Shown: in pieces, positions 1 through 5,181 of the stretch
How positions within the stretch are numbered: the stretch's first letter is position 1
How the letters are laid out: each line of letters begins with the position of its first letter
Assembly: GCA_965370435.1 (NCBI GenBank)
Contig: CBDUUP010000147.1
Coordinates: 1-9,909, forward strand
DNA: 9,909 bases
Reading direction: 5' to 3'
Origin: CBDUUP01 sp965370435
GTDB taxonomy: Bacteria; Chloroflexota; Anaerolineae; Anaerolineales; UBA11579
Translations under genes and position numbers: made by a program
Notes under the pieces: model-generated
Seen by the model: the letters and a program-made list of their open reading frames with translations, nothing else
Databases searched by the model: none
Told to the model about the DNA's origin: nothing

Positions 1-240
1 GGGGGAAAGGGTGATGGTGGGGGTCGAGGAGGGGGTCAGTCCGGTGGGGAATTGGGTCAGGGTGTTGGTCGGACCGGGGGTGAGGGCCTCTATCCGGGCC
101 TGGGCGGTCAGGGCCGCGGCGGTGAATTGTGCCTCGGCTTGATCCCCGGCGGGGGTTTCCTCGCCGGAGGAACCACAGGCAGAGATAAGGAAAGCGATCA
201 GGGCCAAAATCAAGAGGCGTTTTTGGAGTGATTTTTTCAT
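1..240 (-). CDS. Predicted surface lipoprotein, N-terminal part only
   Basis: This is an open frame of 80 codons running off the left edge, read on the minus strand from the ATG at 240. The product begins MKKSLQKRLLILALIAFLISAC. That is a basic n-region, a hydrophobic core of about 14 residues and a lipobox LISAC with Cys22 as the predicted lipidated residue, so the protein should be exported by Sec and anchored to the cell surface. After the Cys come a short acidic segment, an Ala-rich stretch (FTAAALTAQARIEAL) and a Thr/Pro/Ser-rich linker that continues past the edge. A ribosome-binding site AAGGA lies 5 nt before the ATG. The layout matches the complete lipoprotein at 2180-3118, so the two are probably members of one Chloroflexota lipoprotein family. 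The functional domain lies outside the window and cannot be named. Confidence 0.8.
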   Translation of the reverse strand, partial: MKKSLQKRLLILALIAFLISACGSSGEETPAGDQAEAQFTAAALTAQARIEALTPGPTNTLTQFPTGLTPSSTPTITLSP

Positions 241-245
241 TTTGT

Positions 246-268
246 TCCTTTGCATAAGGGTGATTATA
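246..268 (-). promoter_or_regulatory. Candidate -10 box and RBS for the left-edge lipoprotein
   Basis: On the minus strand a perfect TATAAT (263-268) lies 22 nt before the ATG at 240. It would give a leader of about 15-17 nt that contains the AAGGA ribosome-binding site at 246-250. No good -35 hexamer is present at the 16-18 nt spacing, so the assignment rests on the -10 box and its position. Confidence 0.4.
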
Positions 269-430
269 TTTGTCTCAGTTCCGGCAGTGATAGGCTGAAT
301 AAATTTGCGCTTGGCCTTGAAAGGCGGGGTTCTTGCGGGTCAATTATGCCTCATCTTGCTCTACTGTGCAATAGCGGGGATGAAGGTTGTTTTCTTCATT
401 TTAGAAACTTCAGGGTATTGGATATGTTTT

Positions 431-520
431 TGGGTCGTTGGCGCGCCGGGGCGACCCAACGTTTGGCATAGCTCACGCCAAGCGGGTCGCCCTTACGGAG
501 GGACTGGCGAAGGTGACCCG
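431..520. repeat. GC-rich palindromic repeat mosaic with competing stems
   Basis: Four arms alternate in orientation: TGGGTCG (431-437), GGGCGACCC (449-457), GGGTCGCCC (484-492) and GGTGACCC (512-519). Arm 2 can pair with arm 1 (7 bp, 431-437 with 452-458) or with arm 3 (9 bp). The arm 2/arm 3 stem continues inward, after a 3-nt bulge, as GTTTGGC/GCCAAGC (461-467 with 477-483). Arm 3 can instead pair with arm 4 (8 bp with one G.U). The stems are therefore mutually exclusive. The 'gggtcgccc' core resembles dispersed palindromic elements I associate with Chloroflexota intergenic DNA; that family assignment is from memory, while the pairing is read directly. Confidence 0.65.
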
Positions 521-625
521 GCTGAAACCTCGACTCCTAGGATAGCTATGAGGATTTCCAATGAAAGGCCAAGACTATTCATGGAATCTTCATAAATTAC
601 GTCCTATTGGAAGATCGGGGAGGGA

Positions 626-741
626 ATTGAATTGGGGAAATACACATAAAAACTAAATATAACCTACGTAAATGGGCTTATTCTCTTGACAAAATTCAAT
701 ATTTCGTATATTATATTCCTATAAAGTGAAATTGAATTCAA
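626..741. promoter_or_regulatory. Possible operator: three ATTGAATT-type sites around the exporter promoter
   Basis: The octamer ATTGAATT occurs at 626-633 and 731-738 and in inverted form (AATTCAAT) at 693-700, inside the spacer of the 686-714 promoter. The 731-738 copy is part of a perfect 10-bp palindrome, TTGAATTCAA (732-741), in the leader. Sites upstream of, within and downstream of a promoter fit repressor binding, but the region is AT-rich, chance recurrence is possible, and no cognate regulator gene is in the window. Confidence 0.25.
686..714 (+). promoter_or_regulatory. Sigma-70-type promoter of the MFS exporter
   Basis: A perfect TTGACA (686-691), a 17-nt spacer and TATTAT (709-714) form a near-consensus promoter. 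Transcription would begin near 721, giving a leader of about 48 nt that ends in the ribosome-binding site GAGGAG (756-761), 7 nt before the ATG at 769. Confidence 0.75.
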
Positions 742-768
742 GAAATCATAACATCGAGGAGAAACATC

Positions 769-2103
769 ATGGAAGCCGAACAAAACGAACCCACCCAACG
801 TCCCGCCAAGTGGGGGCCTCCTTTCTTCACAATTTGGACCGGCCAGGCGATCTCGATGCTGGGCAGTTCTTTGGTCCAGTTCGCCTTGATCTGGTGGCTG
901 ACCATCGAAACTAAATCCGCAACGGTACTGGCGCTCAGCACCCTGGCCGGATTTCTGCCCCAGGTTTTGCTAGGGCCTTTCGTAGGGACGTTGGTGGACC
1001 GCTGGAACCGGCGGCTCACCATGCTGGCCTCAGATAGTTTGGTGGCCCTGGCGACGGTGGGCTTGGCGGTTATCTTCGCGGCCGGAAACCCCAGCGTTGG
1101 AGTCATCTACGTATTTCTGTTCATCCGTTCGGTGGCCGGAGTGTTTCAGTATCCGGCCATGGCCTCTTCGACCTCCTTGATGGTGCCTAAAGAGCATTTG
1201 ACCCGCGTCCAGGGGTTGAGCCAAGCGCTGGATGGGGGCATGAATATCGTCTCCGCGCCGGTGGCGGCTTTGCTGGTGGTGAAAATGTCCACCCAGGGTA
1301 TCTTGATGATTGACGTGGTCTCCGCTTTGTTCGCCATTGTGCCGCTTCTCTTCATTCATATCCCCCAGCCGCAGCGGGAGATGGGGGAGGGCGGGGAGAC
1401 CGAGGAGAAGCCATCTTTCTTGCAGGACCTGGCGGCCGGTTTTCGTTACGTGTGGAATTGGAATGGCGTCCTGTACTTGATGGTGGTTGCCACTTTGCTC
1501 AATTTGATCTTGAATCCGGCTTTCTCCTTGATCCCGCTTTTAGTTACCGACCATTTCAAGGGCGGGGCGCAGCAATTGGCCTGGCTGAATATGGCGGTGG
1601 GGTTTGGTTTTCTGTTCGGGGGGCTGTTTCTGGGAGTCTGGGGAGGGTTCAAACGGCGTATAATGACCACTCTGATTGGTATGATCGGGCTGGGAATCGG
1701 CACGCTCTTGATCGGTCTGCTGCCTGGAGATAGGTATTGGATGGCGGTGATCGCCGTGTTTGCGGTTGGATTCAGCATTCCGATCGTGAATGGGCCGGTG
1801 CGGGCGATTTTCCAAACTGCGGTGGCCCCGGAGATGCAGGGACGGGTGTTTTCGCTCTTGCGCACGGCCGGTTCGGCAACGACGCCCATAGGATTGCTTT
1901 TGGCCGGACCGATAGCGGATTGGCTGGGGATTCAGACCTGGTTCTGGTTCGCGGGCGGGGGGATCATCCTTCTGGGTGTGATCAGTCTCTTCATTCCCGC
2001 ATTGATGAACCTGGAGGATGAGATCAAAGGAACGAGTGGGTCTGAGGAACAGGATGCCGAAGAGCAGGCTGCCCCGGAACCCGCTCCGGCTGCATCGGAT
2101 TGA
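769..2103 (+). CDS. MFS drug-efflux-type transporter (DHA3-like)
   Basis: This 444-residue protein has the length and hydrophobic pattern of a 12-helix major facilitator. Residues 16-195 form one six-helix half and 225-412 the other, joined by a charged loop (about 198-225, GEGGETEEK). Motif A appears between helices 2 and 3 as GPFVGTLVDRWNRR (69-82), with the expected Asp77 and basic residues. PEMQGRVFSLL (354-364) is typical of the DHA3 branch, which includes macrolide and tetracycline exporters and the enterobactin exporter EntS. Proton-driven export of a small hydrophobic molecule from the cytoplasm is inferred; the substrate is not readable. The C-terminal tail (about 415-444) is acidic and Ala/Pro-rich and probably cytoplasmic. 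The start is fixed by GAGGAG 7 nt upstream and a strong promoter. The gene appears monocistronic, closed by the stem-loop at 2121-2171. Confidence 0.88.
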   Translation: MEAEQNEPTQRPAKWGPPFFTIWTGQAISMLGSSLVQFALIWWLTIETKSATVLALSTLAGFLPQVLLGPFVGTLVDRWNRRLTMLASDSLVALATVGLAVIFAAGNPSVGVIYVFLFIRSVAGVFQYPAMASSTSLMVPKEHLTRVQGLSQALDGGMNIVSAPVAALLVVKMSTQGILMIDVVSALFAIVPLLFIHIPQPQREMGEGGETEEKPSFLQDLAAGFRYVWNWNGVLYLMVVATLLNLILNPAFSLIPLLVTDHFKGGAQQLAWLNMAVGFGFLFGGLFLGVWGGFKRRIMTTLIGMIGLGIGTLLIGLLPGDRYWMAVIAVFAVGFSIPIVNGPVRAIFQTAVAPEMQGRVFSLLRTAGSATTPIGLLLAGPIADWLGIQTWFWFAGGGIILLGVISLFIPALMNLEDEIKGTSGSEEQDAEEQAAPEPAPAASD

Positions 2104-2120
2104 GGTATTGAGATTAAGCC

Positions 2121-2171
2121 CTCCCGCAGGCAGGGAACTTTGGGTTCCGCGGCCTGCGGGAGTATTGTTTT
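2121..2171 (+). terminator. Intrinsic terminator after the MFS gene
   Basis: A perfect 11-bp stem CTCCCGCAGGC (2121-2131) / GCCTGCGGGAG (2152-2162) encloses an inner GGAAC/GTTCC stem and is followed by TATTGTTTT. It lies 17 nt after the MFS stop. The convergent lipoprotein gene ends at 2180, so the same stem could also serve that transcript, although the T-tract on the minus-strand side is poor. Confidence 0.75.
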
Positions 2172-2179
2172 AAGGGCGG

Positions 2180-3118
2180 TTAGTCAAATTGGAAATCCCA
2201 TCCGAAGCTTACGCCTATGCGGTCCTCTCCAGCGTCCACGGTGACGTTCCAGGCGGCATTGCCGCCCTGGGTGGGGTAGGTCCAGCCGCCGGGGATGAGG
2301 ATGACGCTGTTGGTGGCGCTCAAGGGGTCAATGGATACGCAGTAGGAGCCGGCGCTCAGGCCGGTGAAGCTGTAACTGCCGTCTCCGGCGGTGAGGGTGG
2401 TTGCCAGGCCGGTGGAGGGGCAAGCTCCGGCCCCCAGGTCCACCAATACACCGGCGAAGCCAACTTCACCCGCGTCCAGAGTGCCGTTGCCTCCGTAGAT
2501 TCCGCCGCCCAGGTCGATGCAGCCGGAAGGCACGGGGTCGGCGGGGTTGAAGATGGGGCAGTAGTCGTTCCAGACGATGCCGCTGATGGAGGCGGGCATG
2601 GGAGTGGGGGTGGGCGGGGGGGTGAAGACCGGCAGGAGCATAGGGTCGCCGGTCAGGATGGTGACGTAATACGCCCAAAGCCAGCAAAATCCGCCCGGTT
2701 GGTCGAGGTTTTTGGTGTAGTAAAAGCTGCTGTCGGACAGACGCCCCACCGCTTCGGTGGTCTCGCCGACCAGCACCGCGCCCAGCCAGTCGAAGGGCTG
2801 GCCGGGGCCGGTGCGGCAGTTGGTGTCCAATGTTACGGTGAGGGTGACGATATTGGATGAGGAGGTCGAGGTGGAGGTGGGGAGGGGAGTGTCGGTGAGG
2901 GTGGCGGTGAATTGAGGGGGTTGGGTGGGGGTGAAGGTGGAGGTGGATCCCTGGGAGGTATTCTCTCCCGCGGCGATGGTCATGGTGAGTTGGGCGGCCA
3001 CGGTTTGGGCCACGGCGGTTTCCACGACGGATTGATCGGGCGGGTTCGGCGACGAGGTGCAGGCGCCTACTATGAGCATCAGGATGATGAGGATGGTCAA
3101 ACTGGATATCTGTTTCAT
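2180..3118 (-). CDS. Surface lipoprotein with SH3b-like and SdrD_B-like domains
   Basis: The predicted product has 312 residues. It starts MKQISSLTILIILMLIVGAC, a lipoprotein signal with Cys20 in the lipobox. Residues 21-88 form a Thr/Ser/Pro-rich stalk. About 90-157 resembles a bacterial SH3 domain (NCRTGPG at 100-106, CWLWAYYV at 145-152), a fold often linked to binding of cell-wall or other surface ligands. A second Pro-rich linker (TPPPTPTPMP, 166-175) leads to an Ig-like region resembling SdrD_B or carboxypeptidase-regulatory domains (ISGIVWNDYC, then GSYSFTGLSAGSYCVSIDP). Start choice: the frame is open to 3184, but ATG 3118 has AGAGGAGAG 8 nt upstream and directly precedes the signal peptide, and a promoter overlaps the longer version. 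Its role is probably as a surface adhesin or scaffold; the ligand is unknown. Confidence 0.8.
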   Translation of the reverse strand: MKQISSLTILIILMLIVGACTSSPNPPDQSVVETAVAQTVAAQLTMTIAAGENTSQGSTSTFTPTQPPQFTATLTDTPLPTSTSTSSSNIVTLTVTLDTNCRTGPGQPFDWLGAVLVGETTEAVGRLSDSSFYYTKNLDQPGGFCWLWAYYVTILTGDPMLLPVFTPPPTPTPMPASISGIVWNDYCPIFNPADPVPSGCIDLGGGIYGGNGTLDAGEVGFAGVLVDLGAGACPSTGLATTLTAGDGSYSFTGLSAGSYCVSIDPLSATNSVILIPGGWTYPTQGGNAAWNVTVDAGEDRIGVSFGWDFQFD

Positions 3119-3155
3119 TTTATTCTCTCCTCTTTGAGGGGTAGTCAATGGTGTC

Positions 3156-3184
3156 AGTGTACAGTATTTGGGCGAAAAAGACAA
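3156..3184 (-). promoter_or_regulatory. Candidate promoter of the complete lipoprotein gene
   Basis: On the minus strand TTGTCT (3179-3184), a 17-nt spacer and TACACT (3156-3161) match 4 of 6 consensus bases each. Transcription would start near 3149, about 31 nt before the chosen ATG at 3118. This supports the shorter protein, because an in-frame ATG at 3184 would lie upstream of the transcript. Confidence 0.45.
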
Positions 3185-3237
3185 GGCTGGGAGGGATGGG
3201 GGATGGTTGCCTCGTTAGGCTGAGTTGGGTTTTAATA

Positions 3238-3308
3238 CAAGACACGAAGGCTCAAAGGCACGAAGTTTTTTGTTTTTCTTAGTGTCTTTGTGTCTTCGTG
3301 GTTAAAGG
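3238..3308. repeat. Imperfect inverted repeat of the cacgaag/cttcgtg type
   Basis: CACGAAGGCTCAAAG (3243-3257) is complementary at 13 of 15 positions to CTTTGTGTCTTCGTG (3286-3300), around a T-rich centre. Short units such as 'cacgaag' and 'tgtctt' recur on each arm. From memory, 'ctttgtgtcttcgtggttaaa' elements are scattered in many copies in environmental bacterial genomes. The miaB stop codon (3279-3281) lies inside it. It could form a hairpin in the miaB 3' end, but no clear T-tract follows on that strand. Confidence 0.6.
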
Positions 3309-4664
3309 TACTTCGTCCATTTCGATCTTCAAGGGGAGATCAGTCTGAGTGGGGGAAAGCCGCCCCTGCATGGACCAGGGGCCGGTCCAGGTGATCTGCA
3401 CGGGGACGAGTTGGCCGCGCAGGTCGTTCTCCGATTCCACGAAGACCAGTTTGTTGGTGGGGGTGCGGCCCTTCCAGCGGTCTTTTACCTGGGCCTCCAC
3501 CAGGATCTCCACGGTCTCGCCGAGGAGAGCGCCGTTGATCTCGGCGGCGATCCCGGCCTGGAGGTCTTCCAATGCGCGGAAACGAGTCCATTTCTCTTCA
3601 TCGGGCACGTCATCGGGCATCCGGCGGGAGGAAACCGTGCCCGGCCGGGGCGAATAACGGGCCAGATGGGCGACGTCCATTCTGAGTTCGGCCAGCAGGT
3701 CGAGGGTGCGCTGGAACTGCTGGGCGGTCTCGCCGGGAAAGCCGACGATGACGTCGGTGGCGATGGCGGCGCCGGGGATGCGCTCTCGAATCTTGTTCAC
3801 CAAGATACGGTAATCTTGGCTGGTGTATTCCCGCTTCATGTTGGCTAATACCTCATCATCCCCGGCCTGCACGGGGACTTCGAGGTGTGGCATAACTTTA
3901 GGGAGTTGGGCTACAGTGTCTAAGAGATCGTCGGTCATCCAGTTGGGGTGGGAGGTCAGGAAGCGGATGCGTTCTAATCCCTCAATTTCGTGAACCAGGC
4001 GCAGCAGACCCGCCAGGTCCGGCCCCTCGGGGATGTCTTTGCCGTAGCGATCCACGATCTGGCCCAGCAGGGTGACTTCCTTCACGCCCTGACTCACCAG
4101 GGAGCGGGCCTCGGCCACTACGTCGCCCACCCGGCGGCTGCGCTCGATGCCCCGTTTATAGGGGATGATGCAGTAGGTGCAGGCGTGCGAGCAGCCCAAT
4201 ACCACCGGCACATGGGCGGCAACCAATTTCCCGCGCTCCTGCTCCGGGAGGATCAAATCCCCGTCCATCAGGGCGAAGCGGCGGGAGGTCTCGGCCTGGG
4301 TCTGGGCGTAGGTCTCATCCTGGGTGAGGAAGGCCATCAGCGGGCCGGGGTCGGAGGGCGGGGAGAAGACGTCCACGTAGGGATAGCGTTCTTGGAGGTG
4401 GTCGTGTCCTTTCACGCCCACCATGCAGCCCATCAGGTTGATGACCAGGTTGGGGTTTTTCGTTTTCAAGGGCTTCAGCGATGACAGGCGTCCGTGGGCC
4501 TTGTCTTCGGCGCTCTGGCGCACCACGCAGGTGTTGAGAACGATCACCTCAGCCCCCTCGGCGCGGGGAGAGGGGCTGTAGCCCAGACGCTCCAGCGCAG
4601 AGGCCACCCGCTGCGAGTCGGCTACGTTCATCTGGCAGCCAGTTGTCCAAATGTGATACTTCAT
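3279..4664 (-). CDS. miaB: tRNA-2-methylthio-N6-isopentenyladenosine37 synthase MiaB
   Basis: The 461-residue product is a cytoplasmic radical-SAM methylthiotransferase that adds the 2-methylthio group to i6A37 of tRNAs reading UNN codons. The N-terminal UPF0004 domain has three cluster Cys: TTGCQMN (Cys10), NTCVVR (Cys46) and GCM (Cys80). The radical-SAM motif is GCSHACTYC (Cys158, Cys162, Cys165), followed by IIPYKRGIERSR. A C-terminal TRAM domain covers about 380-438 (GRTPTNKLVF, WSMQGRL). The NTCVVR and TRAM signatures favour MiaB over RimO or MtaB. Start choice: the frame is open to 4733, but MKYHIWTTGC fits the family N-terminus, the extra 23 residues look like translated repeat DNA, and a -10 box sits just before ATG 4664. 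The last residues, LTTKTQRH, come from the adjoining repeat. One conserved stretch reads LLGQIVDRYG, where many MiaB proteins have GQNV. Confidence 0.9.
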   Translation of the reverse strand: MKYHIWTTGCQMNVADSQRVASALERLGYSPSPRAEGAEVIVLNTCVVRQSAEDKAHGRLSSLKPLKTKNPNLVINLMGCMVGVKGHDHLQERYPYVDVFSPPSDPGPLMAFLTQDETYAQTQAETSRRFALMDGDLILPEQERGKLVAAHVPVVLGCSHACTYCIIPYKRGIERSRRVGDVVAEARSLVSQGVKEVTLLGQIVDRYGKDIPEGPDLAGLLRLVHEIEGLERIRFLTSHPNWMTDDLLDTVAQLPKVMPHLEVPVQAGDDEVLANMKREYTSQDYRILVNKIRERIPGAAIATDVIVGFPGETAQQFQRTLDLLAELRMDVAHLARYSPRPGTVSSRRMPDDVPDEEKWTRFRALEDLQAGIAAEINGALLGETVEILVEAQVKDRWKGRTPTNKLVFVESENDLRGQLVPVQITWTGPWSMQGRLSPTQTDLPLKIEMDEVPLTTKTQRH

Positions 4665-4671
4665 GTCCAGA

Positions 4672-4700
4672 ATTATATCAGGGACGGAGTTGGGGGTAAA
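4672..4700 (-). promoter_or_regulatory. miaB promoter giving a leaderless transcript
   Basis: On the minus strand TTTACC (4695-4700), a 17-nt spacer and a perfect TATAAT (4672-4677) with an upstream TG (TGATATAAT, an extended -10). Exactly 7 nt separate the -10 box from the A of ATG 4664, so transcription should begin at or one base before the start codon. No Shine-Dalgarno sequence is present there. Confidence 0.65.
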
Positions 4701-4735
4701 CAGGTAAATAGTGATTGGGTGATTAGGTGACAAGG

Positions 4736-4786
4736 GGCAAGTTGCAAGTTGGCAAGAGGCAAGTGGGCAAGAGGCAGGTGGGGGGG
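4736..4786. repeat. Degenerate 7/15-nt tandem repeat (ggcaagt)
   Basis: Units of about 7 nt (GGCAAGT, TGCAAGT, GGCAAGA) run in tandem. They include a 15-nt duplication with one mismatch: GGCAAGAGGCAAGTG (4752-4766) and GGCAAGAGGCAGGTG (4767-4781). The array ends in a run of seven G. It lies between miaB and the end of the small membrane-protein gene, and no coding function is apparent. Confidence 0.65.
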
Positions 4787-4813
4787 CGACGTAGGGGGAT
4801 TTTCTGTTCGTAT

Positions 4814-5044
4814 CTAGCTCTCAAAAAAACCGCCCATGTATGCCAGGATCGCTATGAGGATAACGCCGAGGAGGGCAAGACCTTTGGGAAGGTTGTAACG
4901 TTCGCATATGGCCTTGAAAATCACGTAAATGGGGCCAATCACGCAGAAGATGATGAAAAGATGGGATTGAATGGCTTCCCCGAGAACCACCAACAAGATT
5001 ATCACCCCGATTGCGATAATGATTTCGAGAAGAGCCAGGCTCAT
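4814..5044 (-). CDS. Small three-helix membrane protein, unknown function
   Basis: This 76-residue protein is mostly hydrophobic. Predicted membrane segments lie at about 4-25 (LEIIIAIGVIILLVVLGEAI), 29-47 (LFIIFCVIGPIYVIF) and 54-72 (GLALLGVILIAILAYMGGFF), separated by short polar turns (IQSH and CERYNLPK). I do not recognise a family. A real gene is favoured because hydrophobicity is confined to helix-length blocks with charged residues in the turns, and because the frame fills the gap between two well-supported genes. The overlapping plus-strand frame is polar and begins in repeat DNA. Evidence for initiation is modest: GAGAGA lies about 7 nt before ATG 5044. No clear promoter was found, and the gene is divergent from the RPH-like gene. 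Confidence 0.6.
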   Translation of the reverse strand: MSLALLEIIIAIGVIILLVVLGEAIQSHLFIIFCVIGPIYVIFKAICERYNLPKGLALLGVILIAILAYMGGFFES

Positions 5045-5106
5045 GGTCTATCTCTCAACGAGGTAGTTGACCAACAGGACACCCTTAAATAGCGCGTTCC
5101 GAGGCT

Positions 5107-5134
5107 TTGCGAATATAATCTCAAATGATATGAT
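5107..5134 (+). promoter_or_regulatory. Candidate promoter of the RPH-like gene
   Basis: TTGCGA (5107-5112), a 16-nt spacer and TATGAT (5129-5134) preceded by TGA (an extended -10) give a leader of about 40 nt ending in GAGGAG (5170-5175), 6 nt before ATG 5182. A perfect TATAAT at 5114-5119 is a second -10 candidate but lacks a -35 partner. CGTTCCGAGG occurs twice (5095-5104 and 5164-5173). I see no match to the rifamycin-associated element known upstream of some actinobacterial inactivation genes. Confidence 0.45.
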
Positions 5135-5181
5135 TGTTTAGATTATTCCCCTGTTCCGATTCTCGTTCCGAGGAGTGAACG

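Larger units (their letters stand above)
241..768. other. Long divergent intergenic region without a gene
   Basis: This 528-base gap separates the divergent lipoprotein and MFS genes. The left end carries the lipoprotein leader. Bases 431-520 hold a GC-rich palindromic repeat mosaic. Bases 590-768 are AT-rich and carry the MFS promoter. The only open frames (from TTG codons at 250 and 305) have no ribosome-binding site, run through the palindromes and encode nothing recognisable, so no gene is called. No regulator gene for the exporter lies here. Confidence 0.7.

Noticed and set aside
1..35. G-quadruplex motif at the left edge
   Set aside because: Four G-runs with loops of 3, 7 and 7 nt fit the loose rule, but they reflect Pro/Thr codons of the lipoprotein stalk and are weaker than the motif at 2594-2622.
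250..595. Two overlapping short plus-strand frames in the first gap
   Set aside because: Both begin at TTG without an RBS, one covers the palindromic mosaic, and neither shows a domain or signal sequence.
2189..2860. 223-residue Gly/Val-rich plus-strand open frame
   Set aside because: It is the complement of the lipoprotein's SH3b and SdrD_B coding region. Its glycine richness comes from reading Pro/Ala/Thr codons in reverse.
4665..4733. 23-residue N-terminal extension of miaB
   Set aside because: It lies upstream of the -10 box that fits the internal ATG, lacks an RBS and is not part of the family N-terminus.
4736..4786. Possible CRISPR array
   Set aside because: Units are only 7 and 15 nt long with no spacers, so this is a simple tandem repeat.
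4727..5092. 121-residue plus-strand open frame over the small membrane gene
   Set aside because: Its first 20 residues are translated tandem repeat (QVGKRQVGKRQVG), the rest is polar antisense of hydrophobic helices, and it has no RBS.
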